Origin: Burkholderiaceae bacterium
Lineage (GTDB): Bacteria > Pseudomonadota > Gammaproteobacteria > Burkholderiales > Burkholderiaceae_D
NCBI GenBank assembly: GCA_004298905.1
Contig: SCTK01000006.1
Coordinates: 1 to 64,000 of the forward strand
Reading direction: 5' to 3'
Length of the DNA: 64,000 nucleotides
Part shown: positions 8,885 through 16,800 of the stretch, piece by piece
Numbering within the stretch: the stretch's first letter is position 1
How the letters are laid out: the number at the start of each line of letters is the position of its first letter
Notes under the pieces: generated by a model
Seen by the model: only the letters and a program-made list of their open reading frames with translations
The model's database searches: none
Told to the model about the DNA's origin: nothing
Translations under genes and position numbers: made by a program

Positions 8885-11800
8885 GACGCGCTCACCAGTG
8901 CTGCAGCACCGGCAGCAGCGCAGTGGGCTTGCCACAAGCGACGGTACTCTGCTTCCAGTGCGCGCGCATAACCCGCTTCATCGCGCAACGGGCTGGCTTC
9001 CATGTGTGTGCGTAGTCCGGCGCGGACATTGGCGAGAGCAGATATGTCGTTCGCCAATTCAGCAGCGATCCGCACATACCGTGCCTCATCCTGCGCCACC
9101 CATTCGGGCCGGCCCAGCGCATTCAATATCGACGCACCCAGCCGTCCGACACCTGGACGGTTGGCAAGCGTGACGAAGGGCACGCCCATGTAGAGGCTCT
9201 CGAACAGCGTAGTGCCGGAGTTGTGTGGAAAACAATCCAGCGTGATATCGATCTTGCGCAGCACATCCCAGGGCGGGCTTTCAAAACCGCACTGCACACG
9301 CTCGGCGGCAATGTCGCGTTCCACGAATTGCGCCGTGATGTTTCGGCACAGGGTGGGGCAACGGAAGTTCTCGCTATTGAACACCAGCCGCGATTGCGGC
9401 ACGCGCCGCAAAATTTCGGCCCAGGCAGAAATGACGCGGTGGTTGATGCGTACCGAGCGCGTCAATGCGCCAAAGGTAATTTGGCCTTGCGACAACGCGG
9501 GCAAGGGGCCGGGCTCACCCATATTGCCGGCCGGGCGATACGCCGTCAGCCAGGGCATGCGCAACAGCCGTTCGGAGAACAGCGCTTCGCTGCCGGGCGG
9601 CGCCATGTGCGCATCGCTCAGAAAATAATCCGCCGCCGTCATGCCCGACGTGCACGCCAATCCCATCCAGGATTCGATCTGGATCGGCGCAGGCCGATGC
9701 GCAAACACGCGCAGCCGATTGCCACCGGTGTGTCCCGCCAGATCGACCAGAATATCGATGCCATCCAGACGTATCTGCTGCGCCACCGTGGCATCGTTCA
9801 GCCCCACCGTGCTGCGCCAGTGATCCACATAGTTTTTACAGCGCGACGTGAAAGCATCTTCGCGCCCCACTTCGGCATAGGCAAAAACCTCCATCTGCGT
9901 TTTATCGTGCGCCGCCAACAATGGTTCGATGAAGAAGCGTGCCGAGTGCTGACGGAAGTCGCCCGACATATAGCCAATGCGCAGGCGCCGTTTACTCCCT
10001 TCTCCCGCCGCATCAGCGGGCGGGAGAAGGGCCGGGGATGAGGGCGGCTGCGCATGCGCGATATTCCACCGCCGATACTCCGCAAAAATTTCCTCCCCTG
10101 ATAGATCGGGGTGATAGTTCAAACAGAACAAAAGATTGCTGTGTGCATCGGCAAAATCGGGGCGCAGGGCCAGCGCCCGTCGCAGACTGGCAATCGCCTC
10201 GTCGAGGCGGCATTGCGCCTGCAGCGCGAGCGCGAGATTGCTGTACGCCTCGACATACTCAGGCTGCGCGGCAATCGCCTGCTGATAACTGGCGATGGCT
10301 GCATCGAGATTGCCCTGCTCCTTATAGACGATGCCAAGATCGTTATGCGCCACTGCATAGTCGGGACGCAATGCAATCGCGCGCTGAAAGCAGGCCGCCG
10401 CTTCGTTCAGATCGCCCAGTGACAACATGACGTTGCCGAGGTTGTAATGCGCGTCCGCAGACTTCGGATCAAGCTCCAGTACACGCCGGTAACTGGCTGC
10501 CGCTTCTTGGGCGCGCCCGAGTTTTTTCAGCACATTGCCAAGGTTGTCATGCGCCTCGACGAGCTGCGGTTTGTGCAGGATGGCCTGCCGGTAATGCGTC
10601 TGCGCCGTTTCCAGATCACCTTTGCGTTGCAGGGCGAGACCGAGATTGTTGTGCGCTTCGGCATAGCCCGGCCGCATTTGCAGCGCGCGCCGGTAATGAT
10701 CCAGTGCAGCATCGAATTCCTCTTTTGCATACAGGGTCAGGCCGAGGTTGTTGTGGCAAGCAGCATCGTCAGGCGCAATCGCCAACGCGCGGCGGTAGCT
10801 CTGCAAGGCGCCATCCAGATCACCCTGTGCCGACAGCGCAGCGCCAAGGTTGTAATGCGCACGCACAAAATCCGGTTGCAGCGTCAGCGCCTGTTGATAG
10901 GCGGCCACCGCTGCAGGCCATAGCTTCTGTGCCTGCAAGGCATTGCCCAGATTGCTGTGCGCTTCGGCAAGGCGCGGATTGAACGCAATCGCCTTGCGCG
11001 CGTACTGCTCCGCTTCTTTCGCCTGACCGAGCGCCTGCAAGGTCGAACTCAAATTGCTGTGCGCTTCGGCATAGTCCGGCCGGCCGGCCAGTGCCTTGCG
11101 AAAATGCTGTGCGGCAGCGGTGAATTTTCCCTGCGCATGCAAGGTCAGGCCAAGATTGTTGTGTGTTTCGAGATTACCGGGTTGCAATTGCAAAGCCTGC
11201 TGGAAACTGTCGGCGGCCGCATCCATCTGGCCCAGCGCCTGCAAGGCCAGGCCGCGATTGCAATACATCGCCGCCGCAGGTGCGTGGCGGATGGCCTGAT
11301 CGATGGTGGCTACCGCGCGCGCATGATCGCCCATCTGGTGCGCCAGCACGCCCAGCAAATGCAAGGCATCGGCGTGATCGGGCACGCGCTCCAGAATCTG
11401 CCGGTACAACGCTTCAGCCTGGGGTAGACGACCGGCGCGATGATGCGTCAACGCTTCCTGCAAAGTCTGCGTCGCCATGCTGTGCTGCGCACGCGCGGCC
11501 GCTGCACTGGCGTGTTGCTGCCGTGCCTGTGCTTGCTGCTGCGCCTGATCGTTCGGCAGGCAACACTGCTTGTATTTCTTGCCGCTACCGCAGAGACAGG
11601 GATCGTTGCGTCCGGGTGGGTGGACTGCCGGAGTTTCAATCGCTGGTTTTTCGACGGCTGTTTTTTCAACGGCAGTCTTTTCAATTTCTTTTTCCGCCGG
11701 CTGCTGGCACCAGTTTTCCCAGATCGTGCGATAAGCCTGTTCCAGATTACGCACATACCCTGCTTCGTCCTGCAATGGCGAAGCCTGCATCTGCGGGCGC

Positions 11801-13992
11801 AGCTGTTGGCGGATCTGCGCCAGCTTATCGATATCGCTGGCGAGCGCGACATTCTTCTCGATGTATTCGGCCTCGCTGTGCGCAATCCATTCCGGGTGGC
11901 CGCAGTGATGCACGATGCTACTGCCGATGCGGCCCACGGACGGGCGGCCCGCCAGCGTGATGAAGGGCACGCCCAGATACAGACTCTCAAACAGCGTGGT
12001 GCCGGAGTTATGCGGAAAACAGTCGAGTGTGATGTCGATCTTGCGCAGCACATCCCAGGGCGGGCTTTCAAACCCGAGCGACAGGCGCGCCGTGTCGATG
12101 CCCTGCGCGGCAAACTGGGCGAGCAGACGCGTTTGCATGCGCTGACAGCGGAAGTTGCCGCTGTTGATCAACAGACGCGCGGTCGGCATGCGCTTGAGAA
12201 TTTCCGACCAGGCGGCAACGACGCGGTGATTGATGCGCACCGAACGTGTCAGCGCGCCGAAGGTGATATGGCCATTACGCGCAGCGGGCAGCGGGCCGGG
12301 ATCGCCCATGTTGTCTGCGGGCCGGTAAGCGATCAATGCGGGCAGACGCAGAGGCGTTTCGGCGAACAAATGTTCCGCGCCGGGCGGCGCCAGCAGTGCA
12401 TCGGCAATGAAGTAGTCGATGGCGGCGACACCCGTGGTGCAGCCATAGCCCAGCCAGTGGCTGGCCTGAATCGGCGCCGGGCGGCGTGCCAGCACACCGA
12501 GCCGGTTGTTCATCGTGTGCCCGGCCAGATCGACCAGGATGTCGATGCCGTCGGCGCGAATTTTTTCCGCCAGCGCGTCATCGCTCATGCCGGTGGTCCT
12601 GCACCAGTGATCGACCTGCGCCTTGCAACGTTGCGTGACCTCGTCCTCCACCGCGACTTCGGAATAGGCAAACACTTCCACCTGCGTCTTGTCGTGATGC
12701 GCAAGAATGGGTTCGATGAAATGACGCGCCGAGTGCCGACGGAAATCCGGCGACACATAACCAATGCGCAGCCGTTTCTGAGGTTGACCCCCTTCTCCCG
12801 CCGCATCAGCGAGCGGGAGAAGGGCTGGGGATGAGGGCGATGGCAAGAAAGGCCGCGTATGCACCCCATCCCACCGCCGATACTCCGCATAAATTTCTTC
12901 CGCCGAAAGATCGGGGTGATAGTTCAGCGTAAACAGCAAATTGCTGTGCGCCTTGATGTAGTCCGGCTTGAGCGTCAGCGCCTGCCGCAGCGATGCGATG
13001 GCTTCATCCAACTGCCCCTGTTCCTGCAAGGCCAGCGCCAGATTGTTGTGTGCTTCGGGATCGTCCGGTGCCAGCGCCAGCGTTTTCCGGTAACTCTCCT
13101 CGGCCTGCTCCAGTTGCCCCAGATCCTTGAGCGCATTGCCCAGGTTCTTGTGCGCATCGGCCATGTATTGCTTGTGCACCAGCGCCTGCCGGTAAGCCGC
13201 CATGGCGGCATCGACTTGACCTTGCGATTGCAGCGCCACGCCCAGATTGAAGTGCGCTTCGGCATAGTCCGGCTTGAGCGCCAGTGCGCGGCGCAAACTC
13301 TCCACCGCTGCGGTGTGCTGTCCCTGCTGCTCAAGCGCATTGCCCAGATTGTTGTGCGCTTCGGCATAGTCCGGCCGCAGCGCGATTGCCTGCTGATAAT
13401 GCGCGATGGCCGCGGCCAGCTCGCCTTGTGCACGCAAGGTCACGCCGAGATTGAAATGTCCTTCAGGAAAACTGGGGCGCAGCTGCACAGCGCGGCGCAG
13501 CAGCGTCAGCGCGTCATCGGCCTCCCCTTGCGCTTGCAGCACCTGACCCAGATTGCACAGCGCTTCGGGAAAATCCGGTTTCAATGTCAGCGCACGGCGG
13601 TACTGTTGCACGGCCGGCTCGATCTGCTCTTGCGCCTGCAACACCACACCCAGATTGAAATGTGCTTCGGGGAAATCCGGCTTGATGCGCAAAGCCGCGC
13701 GATAGTGCTCCACCGCTTGATCGAGCAGCCCCTGCCACTGCAACACCAGCGCGAGATTGCACAGGGCTTCGGGAAAATCCGGCTTGCATGCAACGGCCTG
13801 CGCATAACATTCCGCCGCCGCCGCCAACTGGCCCTGCCCTTGCAAACTCAAGCCGCGCGAAAAAGCCGCCATCGCCTCAGCCGCCGCCGAAGATGCAGGC
13901 GCAGCCGCACCCGCTTGCCGGACCTGACAGCACTGTTTGAATTTCTTGCCGCTGCCACACGGGCAGGGATCATTACGACCGGTTTTTTTCAT
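8881..13992 (-). CDS. Tandem fusion of two SEC-C/TPR/OGT glycosyltransferases
   Basis: 1703 residues from the ATG at 13992 (MKKTGRNDPC), chosen because the SEC-C motif then starts at residue 4, as in the family. First half: SEC-C (about 4-22), nine TPRs (about 35-345), GT41 catalytic domain (about 405-760). A repetitive charged/proline linker with AVEK repeats (about 765-790) leads to a second SEC-C (about 793-812), about 13 TPRs (830-1305) and a second GT41 domain (about 1338-1690). Both catalytic halves keep DFRxHSAR, the WLGYG/WMGLA stretch and PHNSGTTLFES, so both may be active. In each half the segment just before LRIGY is encoded by a palindromic REP-like repeat (12790-12839 and 9997-10047). 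First gene of the operon; cytoplasmic, no signal peptide. Confidence 0.88.
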   Translation of the reverse strand: MKKTGRNDPCPCGSGKKFKQCCQVRQAGAAAPASSAAAEAMAAFSRGLSLQGQGQLAAAAECYAQAVACKPDFPEALCNLALVLQWQGLLDQAVEHYRAALRIKPDFPEAHFNLGVVLQAQEQIEPAVQQYRRALTLKPDFPEALCNLGQVLQAQGEADDALTLLRRAVQLRPSFPEGHFNLGVTLRAQGELAAAIAHYQQAIALRPDYAEAHNNLGNALEQQGQHTAAVESLRRALALKPDYAEAHFNLGVALQSQGQVDAAMAAYRQALVHKQYMADAHKNLGNALKDLGQLEQAEESYRKTLALAPDDPEAHNNLALALQEQGQLDEAIASLRQALTLKPDYIKAHSNLLFTLNYHPDLSAEEIYAEYRRWDGVHTRPFLPSPSSPALLPLADAAGEGGQPQKRLRIGYVSPDFRRHSARHFIEPILAHHDKTQVEVFAYSEVAVEDEVTQRCKAQVDHWCRTTGMSDDALAEKIRADGIDILVDLAGHTMNNRLGVLARRPAPIQASHWLGYGCTTGVAAIDYFIADALLAPPGAEHLFAETPLRLPALIAYRPADNMGDPGPLPAARNGHITFGALTRSVRINHRVVAAWSEILKRMPTARLLINSGNFRCQRMQTRLLAQFAAQGIDTARLSLGFESPPWDVLRKIDITLDCFPHNSGTTLFESLYLGVPFITLAGRPSVGRIGSSIVHHCGHPEWIAHSEAEYIEKNVALASDIDKLAQIRQQLRPQMQASPLQDEAGYVRNLEQAYRTIWENWCQQPAEKEIEKTAVEKTAVEKPAIETPAVHPPGRNDPCLCGSGKKYKQCCLPNDQAQQQAQARQQHASAAAARAQHSMATQTLQEALTHHRAGRLPQAEALYRQILERVPDHADALHLLGVLAHQMGDHARAVATIDQAIRHAPAAAMYCNRGLALQALGQMDAAADSFQQALQLQPGNLETHNNLGLTLHAQGKFTAAAQHFRKALAGRPDYAEAHSNLSSTLQALGQAKEAEQYARKAIAFNPRLAEAHSNLGNALQAQKLWPAAVAAYQQALTLQPDFVRAHYNLGAALSAQGDLDGALQSYRRALAIAPDDAACHNNLGLTLYAKEEFDAALDHYRRALQMRPGYAEAHNNLGLALQRKGDLETAQTHYRQAILHKPQLVEAHDNLGNVLKKLGRAQEAAASYRRVLELDPKSADAHYNLGNVMLSLGDLNEAAACFQRAIALRPDYAVAHNDLGIVYKEQGNLDAAIASYQQAIAAQPEYVEAYSNLALALQAQCRLDEAIASLRRALALRPDFADAHSNLLFCLNYHPDLSGEEIFAEYRRWNIAHAQPPSSPALLPPADAAGEGSKRRLRIGYMSGDFRQHSARFFIEPLLAAHDKTQMEVFAYAEVGREDAFTSRCKNYVDHWRSTVGLNDATVAQQIRLDGIDILVDLAGHTGGNRLRVFAHRPAPIQIESWMGLACTSGMTAADYFLSDAHMAPPGSEALFSERLLRMPWLTAYRPAGNMGEPGPLPALSQGQITFGALTRSVRINHRVISAWAEILRRVPQSRLVFNSENFRCPTLCRNITAQFVERDIAAERVQCGFESPPWDVLRKIDITLDCFPHNSGTTLFESLYMGVPFVTLANRPGVGRLGASILNALGRPEWVAQDEARYVRIAAELANDISALANVRAGLRTHMEASPLRDEAGYARALEAEYRRLWQAHCAAAGAAALVSAS
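9997..10047. repeat. REP-like palindrome inside second OGT half (R1)
   Basis: The palindrome cccttctcccgccg (9997-10010) pairs with 10017-10031 with one bulged base and is followed by a G-rich tail ccggggatgagggcgg (10032-10047). It is translated in frame on the minus strand as SSPALLPPADAAGEG at about residues 1315-1332, between the TPRs and the catalytic domain. It resembles the intergenic repeats R3-R7 in having a palindromic C-rich/G-rich core and a ggggatg tail. Confidence 0.85.
12790..12839. repeat. REP-like palindrome inside first OGT half (R2)
   Basis: Nearly identical to R1 (palindrome plus tail ctggggatgagggcga), and placed at the equivalent point of the first OGT half, about residues 385-401, where it encodes SSPALLPLADAAGEG. 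The two stand-alone OGTs of the operon have unrelated linker sequence here. Confidence 0.85.
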
Positions 13993-14278
13993 GCGGCGCG
14001 CACGCGTGAGAAGTGCTCTCATTGTGCGCAAGGACGCCCACGCGGGGCCACCCGAAAAGGCGGGGGAAAGCGGGCTTATTCAGGCAATCGGGACACCCGC
14101 CTCGCGCGGAATGGGCCCAGACAGGGGGTCATGCTTCGATACCATTAACCGTGTCCGCACCGCCTCCGGCGTGCGCCTCTTAGCGCAAGCGGCACATTTG
14201 TGCAAGACCGATCAGGGGGAACCGGGTTAACTCACTCCTGTACACTTTGATTCCTCAACGTTTAGACATCACCATCAC
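13993..14278. other. Divergent intergenic region without gene
   Basis: 286 bp between the divergent OGT operon and the S41 peptidase gene. It must hold both promoters if the two units are transcribed separately. I see no convincing consensus promoter, operator or RNA gene. It is G+C-rich near the OGT side and less so near 14230-14278. Confidence 0.5.
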
Positions 14279-15514
14279 ATGCGAAGCATTTGTCTCTTAC
14301 TCTTTTGCGCGGTAAGCATGCATTCTGTGACATCCCAGGCACAGAGCATCGATCCTCGCAAGGTGCTCGAGTCTCAATTGTGGAAAAGCTATGTCGCACA
14401 GATTGGCGCGAACTATGAGACCACTGTCGATTATGCATATCTCGCTCATAGTTGCGAAACGCATCTCACAGAGGTTTCCGTATCCTCTTTTGAGGACGGC
14501 ATTGATCTGTGCATAGCAACCACCCTTGCAGAGATCGACCCTTCCGGTTCTTACGACAACCCCTCGGAATATAAAAGAAAACAAAAGGAATCTCAGCAGC
14601 CCTTCATTGGCATCGCGTTGGAACTACGCAACCAGAAGAAACTTGGCGAACCCCTGGTTGTAGTCTCGGCGATTGCGAATGGCCCAGGTGAACGTGCGGG
14701 CATACTTCCTGGCGATAAAATTCTCGCAGCAGATGGGGTGGCACTTTCGCCATTGAGCTTAACTGAATCAATCGCCGCGCTTCGAGGTCCGGTTGGCTCG
14801 CGAGTCTCATTGTCCATCCAACGTGGTGACGCAGTCCTTGAGTTGAGCGCTGTTCGCAAGGAGATTCGCGTCAACTACGTGCGCGCCCAGTCATTTGACA
14901 ATGGAGCTTTCTATTGCCGCGTCTCATTTTTCAGGAAAGGCGTCACCACCAGCCAATTCTTTGCCCTCCTTAAAAACACCCTTGCAGCACAAGAACCGAA
15001 TGCGCTGATTCTGGATCTACGCAACAATCCTGGGGGTGCACTTGAGGAAGTAACCGCCTTCGCCTCCCTACTCGTTCCCCCGAACACGCGTCTGTTGGCA
15101 AGTGTCACACGGCCCGAGCCAGAATTCCTCGTAAGCAAATCCGAAATTGATTCAGTGCAGGGTCGAACCAGCCAAACTGATGAGTTGCTTGCGCGAATTC
15201 CCTTATATGTACTTGTTAACAGCCAAACTGCGAGCGGCGCGGAAGCTCTGGCACTCATCCTAAAGCAGCATAGAGGCGCGATTGTTGTTGGCAGCAAAAC
15301 AGCGGGAACCAACCTTGTTCAACGGCGCTTAATCCTTGATGGTCAAGCGGCAATTACTATAACTACAGGCCGACTAGTATCTGCGTCCGGGCAGAGTTGG
15401 CGCGACCGTGGGGTGCCGATTGATGTTCATGCGCCGGAAACAAATGGACACGAATTTGGGACGCCGGACGATGCGGTTTTGGCTGCTGCCCTACATCAGA
15501 TGGCGCGAAAATAA
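14279..15514 (+). CDS. Secreted PDZ/S41 (C-terminal processing protease-like) protein
   Basis: 411 residues. A signal peptide covers residues 1-21 (ends SQAQS), so it acts in the periplasm. A PDZ domain spans about 110-190 (AGILPGDKILAADG carrying the GD pocket loop) and an S41 peptidase domain about 200-395, with ALILDLRNNPGG and VNSQTASGAEAL; Ser319 matches the nucleophile. In C-terminal processing proteases the general-base Lys lies in a GxxTxGK motif; here that stretch is GSKTAGTN, with Thr at the Lys position and the only Lys four residues earlier. Activity is therefore uncertain. It looks monocistronic, divergent from the OGT operon and followed by repeats. Confidence 0.75.
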   Translation: MRSICLLLFCAVSMHSVTSQAQSIDPRKVLESQLWKSYVAQIGANYETTVDYAYLAHSCETHLTEVSVSSFEDGIDLCIATTLAEIDPSGSYDNPSEYKRKQKESQQPFIGIALELRNQKKLGEPLVVVSAIANGPGERAGILPGDKILAADGVALSPLSLTESIAALRGPVGSRVSLSIQRGDAVLELSAVRKEIRVNYVRAQSFDNGAFYCRVSFFRKGVTTSQFFALLKNTLAAQEPNALILDLRNNPGGALEEVTAFASLLVPPNTRLLASVTRPEPEFLVSKSEIDSVQGRTSQTDELLARIPLYVLVNSQTASGAEALALILKQHRGAIVVGSKTAGTNLVQRRLILDGQAAITITTGRLVSASGQSWRDRGVPIDVHAPETNGHEFGTPDDAVLAAALHQMARK

Positions 15515-15545
15515 TATCCAGGGCAAATGGAGGCGTCACCAGCCC

Positions 15546-15617
15546 GTAGGCTGGGTTGGAAACCCAGCAATCAACATCGAGCTTCGTGGACACAGCCGGG
15601 GCAGCCCGGCAATCATT
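15546..15617. repeat. Dispersed gtaggctgggttg repeat, copy 1
   Basis: Starts gtaggctgggttggaaaccc, a short palindrome (ctgggtt/aaccca), followed by an inexact cgtgg..ccgggg..gcccggc segment. The same order of blocks recurs at 47191-47258. It is part of the 305-bp gene-free stretch 15515-15819. Confidence 0.7.
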
Positions 15618-15633
15618 GTGCTTCGTGGTACCG

Positions 15634-15720
15634 CGAAAAAGGGGTCAGACTCGATATTCCCTGTGACATCGCACTCCGAAATATCACCTCGAAGAAAAAT
15701 CGAATCTGACCCCATTTTCG
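15634..15720. repeat. MITE-like element with ~22-bp terminal inverted repeats
   Basis: Left end 15634-15655 (cgaaaaaggggtcagactcg...) is the near-exact inverse of 15699-15720 (...cgaatctgaccccattttcg), with about two mismatches and a 43-nt core. The gggtcagactcg-type end sequence is, from memory, frequent in proteobacterial genomes and would fit a non-autonomous mobile palindrome. No transposase is present. The rest of 15515-15819 shows no gene. Confidence 0.65.
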
Positions 15721-15819
15721 CTACGTCTCGCGTCCGACCAGGGAGTAAAAGCTCCCTCAAGCTCACCCCTCCCTCTGCCGTTAACCGGGAATACCCTATC
15801 CCCCAAGGCGGAGACTTTC

Positions 15820-16638
15820 ATGGCAAAACTTGACCTGAGCAGTGTGCTGGCGCAAGCTGATCAACTACCGGCGGTATCGCATAGCGCCATCGAGCTGGTG
15901 AGTTTGCTGGCCAACGACGATGTGGATATTCACACGCTGGCGGACAAGATCACGCTCGACCCCGTTGTTGCCGGGCGCGTGTTGAAGGTGGCGAATTCGA
16001 CCTTTTTCAATCGTGGCCGTCAGGTCGGTTCGATTCCCGATGCCGTGATGATCATCGGCATGATCAATGCCCGCTCGCTGATTATTGCAGCGGCGGTGAT
16101 GGGCAAGTCGCGCACGCCCAAGGTGCCAGGGTTCGACATGAGTTATTTCTGGCGGCACAGTCTATCCACCGGCATCGTGACGCAGCAATTGGCGCTGCAT
16201 CTGGGCCTGTCTACCGGGATCGCGTTTTCCACCGGCTTGCTGCATGACATCGGCAAGCTGATTCTGGCGCTGGCTTACCCGGATGAATATGCGCAAGTGA
16301 TCAAGCTGCGGCAGCAGGAAAACATTCAAACCTTTGAAGCCGAGCAGGAAGTGCTGGGGCTGGATCACAGCATGATCGGCGCCGGGATTCTGGGCGACTG
16401 GAATCTGCCGACAACGCTGGTCAATGCCATCAACGAACACCACATGGAAAACACGTCCAGCGATCTGCTCGCCAGCTCGCTGCGCCTGGCCAACCATGCG
16501 GCCTGTTACGCGATGGATACCAAGCTGCCGGCCACCAAAGACCTGGAATTTACCGAGCAGCCGGTCGAACCGGATGTGTTCGGGGAAATGCTGCCGGACA
16601 TGCAGAAGCAGTATCAGCGATACAGCTTGCTGTTCTAA
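15820..16638 (+). CDS. HDOD-domain protein
   Basis: 272 residues, a stand-alone HDOD domain (about residues 15-215) with typical LPAVSHSAIELVSLLAND at the start, SLIIAAAVMG and the degenerate HD-like TGLLHDIGKLILAL. HDOD proteins are HD-superfamily relatives, mostly without nuclease or phosphodiesterase activity, that act in bacterial signalling and are often linked to c-di-GMP networks or chemotaxis. Here the LLHDIGK stretch keeps the His-Asp pair, so metal binding is possible. An HD-GYP gene lies 1.1 kb downstream on the other strand; a functional link is only suggested by proximity. Confidence 0.8.
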   Translation: MAKLDLSSVLAQADQLPAVSHSAIELVSLLANDDVDIHTLADKITLDPVVAGRVLKVANSTFFNRGRQVGSIPDAVMIIGMINARSLIIAAAVMGKSRTPKVPGFDMSYFWRHSLSTGIVTQQLALHLGLSTGIAFSTGLLHDIGKLILALAYPDEYAQVIKLRQQENIQTFEAEQEVLGLDHSMIGAGILGDWNLPTTLVNAINEHHMENTSSDLLASSLRLANHAACYAMDTKLPATKDLEFTEQPVEPDVFGEMLPDMQKQYQRYSLLF

Positions 16639-16658
16639 CCAGCGACTTGACCAGCGGC

Positions 16659-16750
16659 TTGGCATTCGTGTCTTGAATGCCTAGCCGATTGGCCATGCAG
16701 AGCATTGGCATTCGTTTTTTGAATGCCTAGTCGATTGGCTATGCAGAGCT
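16659..16750. repeat. Two tandem copies of a 46-bp double-hairpin element
   Basis: 16659-16704 and 16705-16750 are direct repeats. Each starts ttggcattcg and can fold into a first hairpin (ggcattc / gaatgcc) and a second small one (tag(t/c)c-gatt-ggc(t/c)a), followed by tgcagagc. A third, inverted copy lies at 56022-56066. Standing just after the HDOD gene, the hairpins could also end its transcript. Confidence 0.8.
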
Positions 16751-16800
16751 AAGTATTCAGCGTACGCAGTCGGCCGTCTGGGCACACAAAGCTGCGCGCA

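Noticed and set aside
1526-13700. Long open frames antisense to the TPR-OGT genes
   Set aside because: They mirror the periodic high-G+C TPR codons, lack RBS and family motifs, and overlap well-supported genes.
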